The notes under the pieces: model-generated
What the model was told of the DNA's origin: nothing
The model's database searches: none
What the model saw: only the letters and a program-made list of their open reading frames with translations
From: Ruegeria lacuscaerulensis
GTDB lineage: Bacteria > Pseudomonadota > Alphaproteobacteria > Rhodobacterales > Rhodobacteraceae
NCBI RefSeq assembly: GCF_013031245.1
Contig: NZ_WPZL01000011.1
Span: 1-64,000 of the forward strand
Reading direction: 5' to 3'
Length of the DNA stretch: 64,000 nucleotides
Shown: piece by piece, positions 33,338 to 43,144 of the stretch
How the letters are laid out: each line of letters opens with the position of its first letter
How positions within the stretch are numbered: the first letter of the stretch is position 1
Program-made: the position numbers and the translations under genes

Positions 33338-34915
33338 ATGCGGGATTTTCACACAACAGGCCGGTCCGAAGTTCTTGCGACAGAAGGGATGTGCGCAACG
33401 TCTCATCCTCTGGCCGCGAAGGTTGCAGTGGATATTCTTTCGCAAGGCGGCAACGCAATGGATGCGGCCATTGCCGGAGCGGTTCTATTGGGCATTTGCG
33501 AACCACAAATGACCGGATTGGGCGGCGATTGCTTTGTTTTGTTTAACCGTGCGGGTGAGACCAATATCCGCGCCCTGAATGGCTCGGGCCGCGCGCCTGC
33601 TGCTGCCGATACGAGTAAACTACGAGAGCGGGGACTGACGGAAGTTCCTCTGAACACCCCGGATGCGGTGACCGTACCCGGCGCTGTGGATGCGTTTTGC
33701 CATTTGGCGGAAACCGAAGGGAAACTGGGGCTGGACGCCATATTGCAACCCGCCATTCACTACGCAGAGACCGGCGTGCCGGTTGCACCAAGGGTAGCAT
33801 TTGACTGGAAAACAGGGGCTGCAACCCTGCAGGGGGCAGCACGCGCTTTTTACCTGGATAACGACGCGGCGCCAGAAACCGGGCAAGTCTTTCGGGCACC
33901 CGGTCAAGCCGAAGTTCTGCGCCAGATCGCCCGGACAGGGCGGGATGCGTTCTATACCGGTGACATCGCCGAGGACATGATCGCAGCTTTGACCCAATTG
34001 GGCGGCGCGCATACATCCGAAGATTTTCAAACCACCAGATGCACTGACACCCGGCCCGTCAGCGGTATCTATCAGGGTATCGACCTTGTTGAGCATCCGC
34101 CGAACGGACAGGGCGCGACCGCCATATTGCTGCTGAACATCCTCAAGAACTTCGATATTGCACGCATGGATCCTTTCGGGGCCGAACGCATTCACATCGA
34201 AGCCGAAGCCTCGAAACTCGCCTATGACGCGCGGAACCGGTTCATTGCCGACCCCGATCATACGACGCACGCTGATCGGTTTCTGGATCAGTCTGTGGCC
34301 GATAAATTGGCCGCGTTGATTGACCCGAAACGTGCCATGCCCGCGGCTGCATCGCTGACCGAGGCCATCCACAAGGACACCGTCTATATCACGGTGGTTG
34401 ACCGCGACAGGATGGCTGTGTCGCTGATCTATTCCATTTTTCACAGCTTCGGGTCAGGAATCGCGTCTGAAAAATACGGAATTCTACTCCAGAACCGCGG
34501 GGCCGGCTTTACCCTGCAAGCCGGCCACCCGAACGAGCTTGGCCCCGGCAAGCGCCCCATGCACACGATTATTCCCGGAGTTTTGAAACAGAATGGCCGG
34601 GTTCTGATGCCATTTGGAGTAATGGGCGGCGCATTTCAACCGACCGGGCACGCCCGGTTTGTGTCCAACCTGACCGACCATGGCCTTGGCCTGCAGGCCA
34701 CAATCGATGCACCCCGTGCTTTTGCCGACAATGATGTATTGAAGTTGGAACGCGGTATTTCGCCAGTAGTTTCTCAACAATTATCCGAAATAGGTCACAA
34801 CGTTCAGATTCCGGAAACACCACTGGGCGGAGCACAGGCGATACGAATCCGTGAGAATGGCGTTTTAGAGGGCGCAAGCGACCCCCGAAAGGACGGATGT
34901 GCGCTTGGATACTAA
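33338..34915 (+). CDS. Gamma-glutamyltransferase family protein
   Basis: A 525-aa Ntn-hydrolase. N-terminal region GMCATSHPLAAKVAVDILSQ and NAMDAAIAGAV are typical. The probable autoprocessing nucleophile is the threonine of KDTVYITVVD (about residue 349), in place of the TTHxSVVD motif of E. coli Ggt, and the small subunit continues with LQNRGAGFTLQAGHPN. No signal peptide is visible, so it may act in the cytosol, unlike periplasmic GGTs. Members of this branch hydrolyse gamma-glutamyl amides or cephalosporins. The 212-nt gap upstream holds no convincing gene. Confidence 0.87.
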   Translation: MRDFHTTGRSEVLATEGMCATSHPLAAKVAVDILSQGGNAMDAAIAGAVLLGICEPQMTGLGGDCFVLFNRAGETNIRALNGSGRAPAAADTSKLRERGLTEVPLNTPDAVTVPGAVDAFCHLAETEGKLGLDAILQPAIHYAETGVPVAPRVAFDWKTGAATLQGAARAFYLDNDAAPETGQVFRAPGQAEVLRQIARTGRDAFYTGDIAEDMIAALTQLGGAHTSEDFQTTRCTDTRPVSGIYQGIDLVEHPPNGQGATAILLLNILKNFDIARMDPFGAERIHIEAEASKLAYDARNRFIADPDHTTHADRFLDQSVADKLAALIDPKRAMPAAASLTEAIHKDTVYITVVDRDRMAVSLIYSIFHSFGSGIASEKYGILLQNRGAGFTLQAGHPNELGPGKRPMHTIIPGVLKQNGRVLMPFGVMGGAFQPTGHARFVSNLTDHGLGLQATIDAPRAFADNDVLKLERGISPVVSQQLSEIGHNVQIPETPLGGAQAIRIRENGVLEGASDPRKDGCALGY

Positions 34916-34939
34916 GGAATGAGGTGCCAGTTCGTTAAG

Positions 34940-35266
34940 TCAGTTCAGATGAAAGTGAAGCGGGTATGCCCCGTTTTCGAAAGGACCAAACATGTCAGGA
35001 ATATCGGGGTGCTCAACCGGCTCACCGGATTGATCCGCAACCAGATTTTGTTCAGAAACATAAGCTACATAGAAGGATTGGTCGTTTTCTGCCAGCAAAT
35101 GATAAAACGGCTGATCCTTGATCGGGCGGCTGTCCTCGGGAATGGCCTGATACCATTCTTCCGTGTTTGAAAATTCCGGGTCCACGTCAAAGATCACCCC
35201 TCGAAAGGGATGTTTTTTATGGCGGACCACCTGGCCCAGCCGGTACTTGGCGTGTGTCTTCAACAT
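34940..35266 (-). CDS. hspQ: Heat shock protein HspQ / hemimethylated DNA-binding (YccV-like) protein
   Basis: A 108-aa YccV-like domain protein (YRLGQVVRHKKHPFRGVIFD, then EEWYQAIPEDSRPIKDQPFY). The family binds hemimethylated oriC DNA (known for negative regulation of DnaA) and acts as a specificity factor for Lon protease in enterobacteria. ATG 35266 gives the normal family length; a much longer upstream frame is antisense to the AEC transporter gene and not coding. It stands alone between convergent ggt and the divergent transporter gene. Confidence 0.9.
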   Translation of the reverse strand: MLKTHAKYRLGQVVRHKKHPFRGVIFDVDPEFSNTEEWYQAIPEDSRPIKDQPFYHLLAENDQSFYVAYVSEQNLVADQSGEPVEHPDIPDMFGPFENGAYPLHFHLN

Positions 35267-35345
35267 TTTATTGCCCCCAAGGATCTTACTACCTCTTTCC
35301 GGGCCGAAATGCCAATCATTGATCTGAAAATCAGGGAAACAGTCT

Positions 35346-36227
35346 GTGAACCTCTTGCTGACAGTGTTCGAAATCGTGGCTCCGGTCTTTCTGCTTGCGG
35401 CGATCGGTTTTACGTGGGTTAAGCTTGGGTTTGAGTACCGGCTGGAGTTTGTGACACGGCTGGCTGTGACCCTTGCGGTCCCCAGTCTGATCTTTGTTGC
35501 GCTGATGCAAACCGAAATTCCGGCAGGAGAGCTGACCCGTTTCACGCTGGCTGCGATCACCGGGCATGTCGGGCTTGCCATCGTCTTTGAAGCGTTCGTA
35601 CGGCTTAAGGGACTGGACCGGAGAACATATCTTTCACCGCTGATTTTCGGCAACACCGGCAATCTGGGCCTGCCGCTGTGTATATTTGCCTTTGGGCAGG
35701 CCGGGCTGGGGTTTGCGGTGATTTTTCTAGCCGTAACCGCATTGTTTTCTTTCACTTACGGGATCTATCTGGTCGCCGGGAAAGGTGGGTTCGGCAAGGC
35801 GGCACGGGAACCGATGGTCTGGGCCACGTTGTTGGGGGCTCTGTTCCTGTGGCGTGGCTGGGAAACGCCGGTATTTCTGACCAACACACTGGAATTGCTG
35901 GGTCAGATGGCCATTCCGATGATGTTGATAACGGTTGGCGTCGCAATCGCCCGCCTGACGCCGCGCAAGATTGGTCAGGCCGTTTGGCTGTCGCTCCTGA
36001 AACTCCTCGTGTGCTTTGTTCTGGGCTGGGGTTTCGCACTGTTGTTCGGACTGGATAAAACCGCCTTTGGTGTCATGGTCCTGCAGATGTGCACGCCGGT
36101 TGCCGTTACCTCTTATCTGCTGGCCGAACGCTTTGACGCGGATACGGACGCGGTGGCAGGGCTGGTTATGGTCTCGACCGCCTTGGCCGTGGGCGCGTTA
36201 CCGCTAATTCTAGCTATTGTTCTGTAA
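35346..36227 (+). CDS. AEC-family (auxin efflux carrier-like) transporter
   Basis: A 293-aa membrane protein with about ten helices, starting MNLLLTVFEIVAPVFLLAAI from a GTG codon. The internal segment LIFGNTGNLGLPLCIFAFG matches the conserved AEC feature with NTGN, and the second half has MCTPVAVTSYLLAERF. These carriers move malonate, malate or related organic anions. The substrate is not deducible. It is a single-gene unit, divergent from hspQ. Confidence 0.85.
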   Translation: MNLLLTVFEIVAPVFLLAAIGFTWVKLGFEYRLEFVTRLAVTLAVPSLIFVALMQTEIPAGELTRFTLAAITGHVGLAIVFEAFVRLKGLDRRTYLSPLIFGNTGNLGLPLCIFAFGQAGLGFAVIFLAVTALFSFTYGIYLVAGKGGFGKAAREPMVWATLLGALFLWRGWETPVFLTNTLELLGQMAIPMMLITVGVAIARLTPRKIGQAVWLSLLKLLVCFVLGWGFALLFGLDKTAFGVMVLQMCTPVAVTSYLLAERFDADTDAVAGLVMVSTALAVGALPLILAIVL

Positions 36228-36287
36228 CGATTGTGATTTCCTCGCGGCTCAATCTGCGCTAGAATAAAGAAAAAAGGCACGAGGCAC

Positions 36288-36869
36288 ATGAGCAGAATTC
36301 TTATCGTACTCTTCGGGGTGCTGCTTTTGGCATCCTGTGGGGGCGGATCCAAGCAACCGCCCAGCAAATTGAATGACGCGTGCAGCATTGCGCGCGAACG
36401 GCCCGATTACATGAAGGCGTTCAAAAGCACTGAGCGTAAGTGGGGCGTACCAATCCATGTTCAGATGGCAACGATCTATCAGGAAAGCCGCTACAAGCAC
36501 GATGCACGGACCCCGCACAAATACGTATTGGGCGTAATCCCGATGGGCCGGCAGAGCAGCGCCTATGGTTTCAGCCAGGCGTTGGATGGAACTTGGGATC
36601 AGTACCAAAAGGAAACCGGTAAACGCCGCGCCAAGCGCGACCGTATCCGCGACGCGTCGGATTTCATTGGCTGGTACATGAACAAAAGCTATGAGCGGAA
36701 CGGCATTCACCCGAGCGACACGCGCAACCAGTATCTGGCCTACCACGAAGGCCATACCGGCTATGCCCGCGGCAGCCATTACGGCAAGACCTGGCTGCTG
36801 AATGTCGCTAACGACGTGGATGCGCGCGCTAAGCTGTATCAGGCGCAACTGTCCGGTTGCCGCTACTGA
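36288..36869 (+). CDS. Lipoprotein with lysozyme-like (SLT/transglycosylase) domain
   Basis: A 193-aa protein. The signal peptide ends in the lipobox LLASC (Cys about residue 17). The mature part has QMATIYQESRYKHDA (candidate catalytic Glu) and SSAYGFSQALDGTWDQY, features of the SLT/lysozyme-like fold, followed by YLAYHEGHTGYARGSHYG. It is probably a membrane-anchored peptidoglycan-cleaving enzyme. A strong terminator follows that overlaps the end of convergent lolA. Confidence 0.82.
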   Translation: MSRILIVLFGVLLLASCGGGSKQPPSKLNDACSIARERPDYMKAFKSTERKWGVPIHVQMATIYQESRYKHDARTPHKYVLGVIPMGRQSSAYGFSQALDGTWDQYQKETGKRRAKRDRIRDASDFIGWYMNKSYERNGIHPSDTRNQYLAYHEGHTGYARGSHYGKTWLLNVANDVDARAKLYQAQLSGCRY

Positions 36870-36876
36870 ACGATCC

Positions 36877-36901
36877 GCGGGTCAGCGATTGCCTGACCCG
36901 C
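36877..36901 (+). terminator. Intrinsic terminator embedded in the lolA stop region
   Basis: A perfect 9-bp stem GCGGGTCAG/CTGACCCGC with a 7-nt loop is followed by TTCTTTT on the plus strand. It starts 8 nt after the stop of the plus-strand lipoprotein gene and also covers the last codons of minus-strand lolA. Confidence 0.85.
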
Positions 36902-37478
36902 TTCTTTTCGATTTCGAAAACAGATCGTTACTGAGGTTTCCACCTTTGTTCAGCTGACCCAGCAGCACGGTTGTCTGATTGCCTGCGTTGTCGTGAATGA
37001 CCCATTTGCGCAGCTCGATCGGATCTCCGGTGAACATCAGCTCGATCCGCCCAGAGTCGGGGTTCTTCGGATCCTGAGCCGTAACGACCGTGGCGGTACC
37101 ATCGAAATCATGGCCGACCACCATATTCGCCTGCTCCAGATTGACGTTCCGCGCCAGCACCAGTGACAGCGGCGTGCGCTTCAGCGGGTACTGCTCGGGC
37201 GGTTGATTGGATTTCGGATCGAATATCTGAACGGTTCCGGCCCGCGCCAGAACAACGGCGCTGTTGGGCGGATCATATTCGAACCGCATCTTTCCGGGCC
37301 GCTCCATCCACAACTTACCGGTGCTGAGCGAGCCGTCATCATTGACCTGCGTGAACGTGGTCTCAACGGTCTTGAGACCATTCAGATAGTTGGAGATTTG
37401 CGACAGCGGCAGCTTATCAGCGGCCCAGGCCGCAGGCGCGGCCAGTGTCAAAGCAAGGGCAAAAGCAATCTGTTTCAT
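36882..37478 (-). CDS. lolA: Outer-membrane lipoprotein carrier LolA
   Basis: A 198-aa periplasmic chaperone that ferries lipoproteins from LolCDE to the outer membrane. The signal peptide MKQIAFALALTLAAPAAWA is clear. The mature LolA domain shows NYLNGLKTVETTFTQVNDDG, LWMERPGKMRFEYDPP and the C-terminal WVIHDNAGNQTTVLL. It follows ftsK by 40 nt on the same strand and is probably co-transcribed with it. Confidence 0.92.
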   Translation of the reverse strand: MKQIAFALALTLAAPAAWAADKLPLSQISNYLNGLKTVETTFTQVNDDGSLSTGKLWMERPGKMRFEYDPPNSAVVLARAGTVQIFDPKSNQPPEQYPLKRTPLSLVLARNVNLEQANMVVGHDFDGTATVVTAQDPKNPDSGRIELMFTGDPIELRKWVIHDNAGNQTTVLLGQLNKGGNLSNDLFSKSKRSGSGNR

Positions 37479-37518
37479 GAGGAACCAGATAAGCGCTTTG
37501 CCCTTGTTATTAAATATC

Positions 37519-40419
37519 CTACTGCTCGGGGACGAGGATTTCCCGCTTACCGACGTGATTTGCCGCCGAAACAACGCCTTCGTCCTCCATTTGCTCAACA
37601 AGCCGCGCAGCCTTGTTGTAACCAATGGCGAGTTTCCGCTGAATGTACGAGGTTGAGCATTTGCGATCCTTGATCACAATCGCCACCGCCTGATCGTAAA
37701 GAGCGTCTTCTCCGTTGGTATTGCCACCGGTGTTCAGACCCAGAACGGCATCGATATTGTCGGCTTTGTCCTCGGCCGGGCCGTCCAATACAGTGCTCAC
37801 GTAGTCCGGCGGACCGAACTGTTTCAGATGGTTGACGATTTCTTCGACCTCTTCGTCTGAGACAAACGGGCCATGGCAACGGGTGATCTTGGCGCCACCG
37901 GCCATATAGAGCATGTCGCCCTGCCCCAGCAGTTGCTCGGCGCCCATCTCGCCCAGAATCGTGCGGCTGTCGACTTTTGACGTCACCTGGAACGAAATCC
38001 GGGTCGGGAAGTTCGCTTTGATCGTACCGGTGATCACGTCAACCGAAGGTCGCTGCGTCGCCATGATCAGGTGGATTCCCGAGGCCCGCGCCATCTGGGC
38101 CAGACGCTGAATGCAGGCTTCGATCTCTTTGCCCGCAACCATCATCAGGTCGGCCATTTCATCGACGATCACGACGATATAGGGCATCGCTTCGGGCGCG
38201 AATTCTTCGGTCTCGAACATAGGTTCACCGGTTTCATCGTCAAATCCGGTCTGCACCGTGCGGCTGAACATCTCGCCCTTGGCCAAAGCGTCCTTTACGC
38301 GGCCGTTGTAGCCGGCGATGTTGCGGACGCCCATTTTGGACATTTTGCGGTAACGATCCTCCATCTCGCCCACGACCCATTTCAGGGCGACAACCGCCTT
38401 TTTCGGGTCGGTCACAACGGGCGACAACAGATGCGGGATGCCGTCATAAACAGACAGTTCCAGCATCTTGGGATCGATCATGATCAGGCGGCACTCATCC
38501 GGCGTCAGCTTGTACAGCAGCGAAAGGATCATGGTGTTGATCGCCACCGACTTACCGGAACCGGTGGTCCCCGCGATCAGCAAGTGAGGCATCTTGGCAA
38601 GGTTCGCCACGACGGATTCACCACCGATATCCTTGCCCAAGGCCAAAGGCAGCGCATGGTTGCCATCCCCAAAGTCGCGGCTGGCGAGAATCTCGCGCAG
38701 CACCACCATCTCGCGGTTTTCATTTGGCAATTCGATCCCGATCACCGAACGGCCCGGCAGGGTCGAAACCCGCGCCGACAGAGCCGACATTGACCGCGCG
38801 ATATCGTCCGCCAGACCGATCACGCGGCTGGCTTTCAGGCCCGGGGCCGGTTCCAGTTCGTACATTGTGACGACCGGGCCGGGGCGCACACTGACGATCT
38901 CACCCTTGACGCCATAGTCATCCAGCACGTTTTCGAGCATCCGCGCGTTTTCCTCCAGCGCCTCATCGCTGAGGTGATGACGCTGAATGCTGGCCGGGTT
39001 GGACAGAAGACCAAGCGGCGGCAGTTCGAAATCCGAGTGCCTTTCCTCGAATGACAGCGCAGGCTGCGCCTCGGCCTGCGCCCGGCGCGAGGGCGGCGGG
39101 GTACGGCGTACAGGCTGCGCTACTACTGGTTTGCGCGGCTCAGCGACCGGGATTTTCATCGCGGGGCGCTGTTGCGGTGCTGGTTCGGGAACAGGTGCGT
39201 CCTCGAACACCGCCTCATCCACGTAATCGGACTCGGGCGCAAAATCCTGATGCAGCGGTTCCTGCCATTCGGGCGCAGGTTCCCCTGTCAGCATAGGCTC
39301 GGGCGGCAATCCGGTCGCAGTCATCGGTGGTTCGGGCGGCAGATCTCCGGCGGGGCCGGAGTTCAGGATCAGCGGGTCGGGTCCCCGACCTCGCCCCTTG
39401 GTCAGAGGCAGGTTCGGATCATGCTCAGGCGTCACCTCGCCTGTTGCCACCTTGCGGTTGCGCACGGCGGCGGAAATCTTGGAACGGATACGGTCCTCTC
39501 CCGGCATCTCGTCAAACCCGGCCACAGGCTCCCGATCGATCAGTTCGGGCTCGGGCATCGGATCCGGGCGGCGGATCAGGCTGGGCATCCGCGCCAGCAG
39601 ACCGGGTTTTGCAGGCTCGGGCTCATCGAAATCAGGATCTTCGAAAACCGGGTCCGCATAGGCCAAATCGTCATCGAACACGGCCTCGGAAGCCTCAGCG
39701 CGTGCGGCCTTGCGCTCGTCCCACTGCGAGCGGCGTTCGCGCGCAGCTTGCGCTGTGGCGGCGGCGCCGCGGCCCAGCTGGTTCATCAGGATATCGTAAG
39801 ACATGACGAGACCCAGCAGGAAAGCGCGGAACCCTTTACGAACGTCCCCTTTCGTAAAGCCCAGGACGAACACACCCAGCGCCAGCATCCCGGTGGCCAT
39901 GGCCAGAGACATCAGCTTGACCATGAAATGCGAGGAAATCGGCAGCAGCGTCAGCAATGCGCCCATCACCGTATCGCCAAACAATCCGCCCAGACCAAAG
40001 CTATGGGTGGTACGCCACGCCTCACCCGGTACCAGTGTGGCCGCGTAGACAGAAACAACAGCAATCCAGATCGGCGCAAAGATCAGGCGACCAACCGCGC
40101 GTTCTTCGCCAAAATGCCCGGCGAAACGTACACCCCAGCCGATCAGCACCAGCGCGATGCTCCAGCTACCCCACCCGACGATCATGAACAGCGGCGCCGC
40201 GATCGAGGCACCGGTCCGACCCATCCAGTTCTGTACCGGCGCGTCCGTCGAGACCATCCAGTTCGGATCATCCGGCGTGTAGGACCAGATCATCGTGGCG
40301 GCTGCCAGACCCAGCAGGATCAGGGCGATCCCGATCAGTTCCTTGCTGCGCCGTTCGATGGCGGCCTGAGTCGTGCTGTCCAGCAATGGATCGCGGTTGC
40401 GCGCGTTATATGATGCCAT
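37519..40419 (-). CDS. ftsK: DNA translocase FtsK
   Basis: A 966-aa septal DNA pump. Four N-terminal transmembrane helices (first near [20 protein letters not shown]) are followed by a long proline-rich, acidic linker. The motor has Walker [13 protein letters not shown] and the Walker B region [12 protein letters not shown], and the C-terminal gamma winged-helix is [20 protein letters not shown]. It coordinates chromosome dimer resolution and segregation with division. ATG 40419 has GAGGG upstream; a GTG at 40437 overlapping the preceding stop as GTGA is an alternative. Order aminotransferase-ftsK-lolA on one strand. Confidence 0.95.
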   Translation of the reverse strand: MASYNARNRDPLLDSTTQAAIERRSKELIGIALILLGLAAATMIWSYTPDDPNWMVSTDAPVQNWMGRTGASIAAPLFMIVGWGSWSIALVLIGWGVRFAGHFGEERAVGRLIFAPIWIAVVSVYAATLVPGEAWRTTHSFGLGGLFGDTVMGALLTLLPISSHFMVKLMSLAMATGMLALGVFVLGFTKGDVRKGFRAFLLGLVMSYDILMNQLGRGAAATAQAARERRSQWDERKAARAEASEAVFDDDLAYADPVFEDPDFDEPEPAKPGLLARMPSLIRRPDPMPEPELIDREPVAGFDEMPGEDRIRSKISAAVRNRKVATGEVTPEHDPNLPLTKGRGRGPDPLILNSGPAGDLPPEPPMTATGLPPEPMLTGEPAPEWQEPLHQDFAPESDYVDEAVFEDAPVPEPAPQQRPAMKIPVAEPRKPVVAQPVRRTPPPSRRAQAEAQPALSFEERHSDFELPPLGLLSNPASIQRHHLSDEALEENARMLENVLDDYGVKGEIVSVRPGPVVTMYELEPAPGLKASRVIGLADDIARSMSALSARVSTLPGRSVIGIELPNENREMVVLREILASRDFGDGNHALPLALGKDIGGESVVANLAKMPHLLIAGTTGSGKSVAINTMILSLLYKLTPDECRLIMIDPKMLELSVYDGIPHLLSPVVTDPKKAVVALKWVVGEMEDRYRKMSKMGVRNIAGYNGRVKDALAKGEMFSRTVQTGFDDETGEPMFETEEFAPEAMPYIVVIVDEMADLMMVAGKEIEACIQRLAQMARASGIHLIMATQRPSVDVITGTIKANFPTRISFQVTSKVDSRTILGEMGAEQLLGQGDMLYMAGGAKITRCHGPFVSDEEVEEIVNHLKQFGPPDYVSTVLDGPAEDKADNIDAVLGLNTGGNTNGEDALYDQAVAIVIKDRKCSTSYIQRKLAIGYNKAARLVEQMEDEGVVSAANHVGKREILVPEQ

Positions 40420-40433
40420 TTTGCCCTCGTACC

Positions 40434-41615
40434 TCACGAATAGATGCAGTCGCGGAGTGTGATCAGACCGCGCTTCATCTCAGTTTTTGGGGCCACCATC
40501 GCAACCCGGATAAATTGTTCGCCCGGGTTTTGCCCCGGATCACCTTGTGAAAGATATGCGCCCGGCAGGACCCGAACCCCGGTCTCCTGCCACAGCTTCA
40601 ATGCGGTTTCTTCGCCGTCTTCGACCGGCAGCCACAGGAAAAACCCGGCCTCGGGCGGCATATAGCCCTGAACGCCGGCAAATACCTCATCGGCAATCGT
40701 GTATTTTTCCTGATAGAGTGCGCGGTTCTCGGCAACATGAACCTCGTCCACCCAGACCTTTGCCGCGGCCGCCTGTAACGGCGCGGGCAAAGGCGCACCC
40801 GCATAGCTGCGCAATAGCTTGACCCGTTTGATCGTCTCTGGCCCGCCAGCAATCAGACCCGAGCGCAGACCGGCCAGATTCGATCGCTTCGACAGCGAGT
40901 TGAACAGCGTGATCCGTTCGGGATCGGCCCCCAGTTCCTGCGCAACGGTCAATACGCCGGCCGGCGCCTCGTCGCGGTAAATCTCGGAATAGCACTCATC
41001 GGCAAAGATACGGAAATCGTACTTTTCGGCCAGCTGGATCAACTCGGCCCAGTAATCGCGCGACGCAACGGCCCCCTGCGGATTGGCGGGCGAGCAGATG
41101 TAGGCCACGGCAGTACGGTTCAGCACGTCCTCGGGCAGACCGGCATAATCGGGCAGATGGCCTGTGGCGGCGGTTGCAGGCACAAAAACCGGCTCGGCCC
41201 CAACCGAAATCGAGGCAACCATATAGACCTGATAGAACGGGTTCGGGCACAGGATAACCGGCTTCTGGCCGTTTTTCTGCTCCGGGCACAGCGCCATAGC
41301 GGCGTTGTACAGGCCCTCACGCGTGCCGTTCAGCGCCATTACGTTGATTTCCGGGTCCATCGTCACGCCGTAGCGACGCGCAATCCAGTCAGTAATCGCA
41401 CCACGCAGCTCAGGCGTGCCCTCGTTCTGCGGATAGCCCTGAAACCCGGCGGCGTTTTCCATGATCACATCAGTTACCCAGGCAGGAAAATCATGCTTTG
41501 GCTCGCCAATGGTCATGTGAATCACGTCTCCGCCCGGCTGATGGTGGTCCAGCAGGGCGCGCAGACGCGGGAATGCATAAGCCGGTAGGTTCGAAAACCG
41601 CTCGGGGAATTTCAT
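40434..41615 (-). CDS. Class I/II PLP-dependent aminotransferase, possible succinyldiaminopimelate transaminase
   Basis: A 393-aa fold-type I aminotransferase. The PLP lysine lies in [17 protein letters not shown], the binding aspartate in [11 protein letters not shown], and the N-terminal region has [14 protein letters not shown]. The overall pattern, especially [14 protein letters not shown] and FPRLRALLD, resembles DapC-type succinyldiaminopimelate aminotransferases of alphaproteobacteria. It ends 15 nt before the ftsK ATG. Other substrates (LL-DAP, aspartate or alanine) cannot be excluded. Confidence 0.82.
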   Translation of the reverse strand: MKFPERFSNLPAYAFPRLRALLDHHQPGGDVIHMTIGEPKHDFPAWVTDVIMENAAGFQGYPQNEGTPELRGAITDWIARRYGVTMDPEINVMALNGTREGLYNAAMALCPEQKNGQKPVILCPNPFYQVYMVASISVGAEPVFVPATAATGHLPDYAGLPEDVLNRTAVAYICSPANPQGAVASRDYWAELIQLAEKYDFRIFADECYSEIYRDEAPAGVLTVAQELGADPERITLFNSLSKRSNLAGLRSGLIAGGPETIKRVKLLRSYAGAPLPAPLQAAAAKVWVDEVHVAENRALYQEKYTIADEVFAGVQGYMPPEAGFFLWLPVEDGEETALKLWQETGVRVLPGAYLSQGDPGQNPGEQFIRVAMVAPKTEMKRGLITLRDCIYS

Positions 41616-41632
41616 AATAGCTGCCTCAATAT

Positions 41633-41658
41633 CGGGGTCATTTTCGCCCCGTTTTTTT
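41633..41658 (+). terminator. Plus-strand intrinsic terminator without an upstream plus-strand gene
   Basis: CGGGG (41633-41637) pairs with CCCCG (41647-41651) across a 9-nt loop and is followed by seven T residues. It lies between two minus-strand genes, upstream of the aminotransferase ATG. In the minus direction the T-run is on the wrong side, so it would only stop transcription running antisense to the aminotransferase/ftsK genes. Confidence 0.6.
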
Positions 41659-41724
41659 GGCAGAATATCGTCGGCACCGACTTACGTCCAGACAAAGAGG
41701 TGCCGAATCAGGGGATTGTGGCAT

Positions 41725-43053
41725 TCAGGCCAACGCAGCCTCGGCCGCTGATCCAAGCCGCAACAGGGCCTCTTCCGAGCCCGGATACCCCATCATCATC
41801 AACCCGCAGCCGGGCGTTTCGGTGGGCAATGTGAGCGCGGCCAGCCCCATCAGGTTGCCGATTCGCGTATTGCGCAACGCCAGCAGGTTTTCGGTCACGT
41901 AATAGTCGTGGTCGTTCATCAGCCGGTCCAGATTCGGCGGCATAATGGGGGCCGTCGGCGCGAGAACGGCATCGAATCCGGCGGTGGCTGCATCCCACGC
42001 ACCCCGACACGTCTTCAGCTTGGACCAGGCGGCGATGTAGTCGGGGCCGGAGTTGTTTTTGCCCGCACGGAACCGTTCGAGAATCTCGGGATACATGGCT
42101 TCCGGATTTGCCTCGATCACATCGCGCCACAGGCCATACGCTTCGGTTGTATAAAGAAGGCCGGACAGGCCCATCGCATCGTTCAGTTCGGGCACTTCGA
42201 GAGGGACGATCTCGGCCCCGGCTTCGCGCAGCCGGTCCAGCGCGTCGTCGAAGGCTTTGCGGGGAACGTCCCGCAGATCGTCTTTGGCCACGTTCTGAAG
42301 ATCGGCGAACCGCCGACCCTTAAGGCTCGCACCACGCAGATCGGCCGGCGTGCCCCCTTCCAGCAACGCCAGCATATGGGCGGCATCTTCAACCGACCGG
42401 GTCAAAGGGCCAACCGTATCAAACCGCAGGCACAATGGCACGGTGCCCTCAAGGCTGACGCGGCCAGCTGTGGTTTTCAATCCAACCAGATTGTTCCAGG
42501 CCGCCGGAATGCGCACCGATCCTCCCGTGTCCGATCCGACCCCGCACGCCGCCAGGCCCCACGCCACCGACGCTCCAGCGCCCGAGGATGACCCGCCGGG
42601 CACTGCCTCTTCATCGTCGATGCAAGGCGGCGTTCCGGTAATCGGGTTCAGGCCCAGCCCGGAGAAGGCCAGTTCACTCATGTGCGTTTTACCCAGGCAC
42701 ACGGTTCCCATTGCGGTGGCGTTGCGCACCACGACTGCGTCGGCCTCGGGTACACGGCCTTTCAACAGGGCCGATCCGGCCTCGGTTGCGGTACCGGCCG
42801 TATCGAACAGGTCCTTCCAGCTGATCGGCACGCCGTCCAGCAGCGACCGGCGCAGGCCCAGTTTGGCCCGCTCTTGCGCGGCCTCGGCCTCGGCGCGGGC
42901 TCGGTCGTGGGTAACGTGGGCATAGATTCGGTCCAGGTGGGGGTGCGCGTCGATGGCGGAAAGGTAAGTTTCAGTCAACTCAACCGGATCGATCCGCCCC
43001 ATGCCGATGCCCCGACCCAGATCACATGCCGTCATGGTCAGCCAATCCTGCAT
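41725..43053 (-). CDS. Amidase-signature family enzyme
   Basis: A 442-aa hydrolase. The Ser-cisSer-Lys triad is visible: Lys in GVPISWKDLFD, the serines in GGSSSGAGASVAWG and GSDTGGSVRIPAAW. GAGxxA-like amidase signatures and LPTETPGCGLMMMG near the C-terminus complete the fold. ATG 43053 with GGGGGCAGG upstream starts MQDWLTMTACDLG. The substrate is unknown; it lacks GatCB neighbours, so it is not GatA. Downstream on the same strand is the aminotransferase (109-nt gap). Confidence 0.87.
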   Translation of the reverse strand: MQDWLTMTACDLGRGIGMGRIDPVELTETYLSAIDAHPHLDRIYAHVTHDRARAEAEAAQERAKLGLRRSLLDGVPISWKDLFDTAGTATEAGSALLKGRVPEADAVVVRNATAMGTVCLGKTHMSELAFSGLGLNPITGTPPCIDDEEAVPGGSSSGAGASVAWGLAACGVGSDTGGSVRIPAAWNNLVGLKTTAGRVSLEGTVPLCLRFDTVGPLTRSVEDAAHMLALLEGGTPADLRGASLKGRRFADLQNVAKDDLRDVPRKAFDDALDRLREAGAEIVPLEVPELNDAMGLSGLLYTTEAYGLWRDVIEANPEAMYPEILERFRAGKNNSGPDYIAAWSKLKTCRGAWDAATAGFDAVLAPTAPIMPPNLDRLMNDHDYYVTENLLALRNTRIGNLMGLAALTLPTETPGCGLMMMGYPGSEEALLRLGSAAEAALA

Positions 43054-43144
43054 CCCTGCCCCCTTCTGGAAAATTGTGCTGTGTTGGACGGTAGCGACAG
43101 GTCCGCGCATGGACAATCCCGAATAGCCGCGCATATTGCGGGTC

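Noticed and set aside
39172..40413. Long plus-strand frame opposite the FtsK N-terminus
   Set aside because: Low-complexity, Gln/Arg/His-rich translation typical of an antisense frame; ftsK on the other strand is clear.
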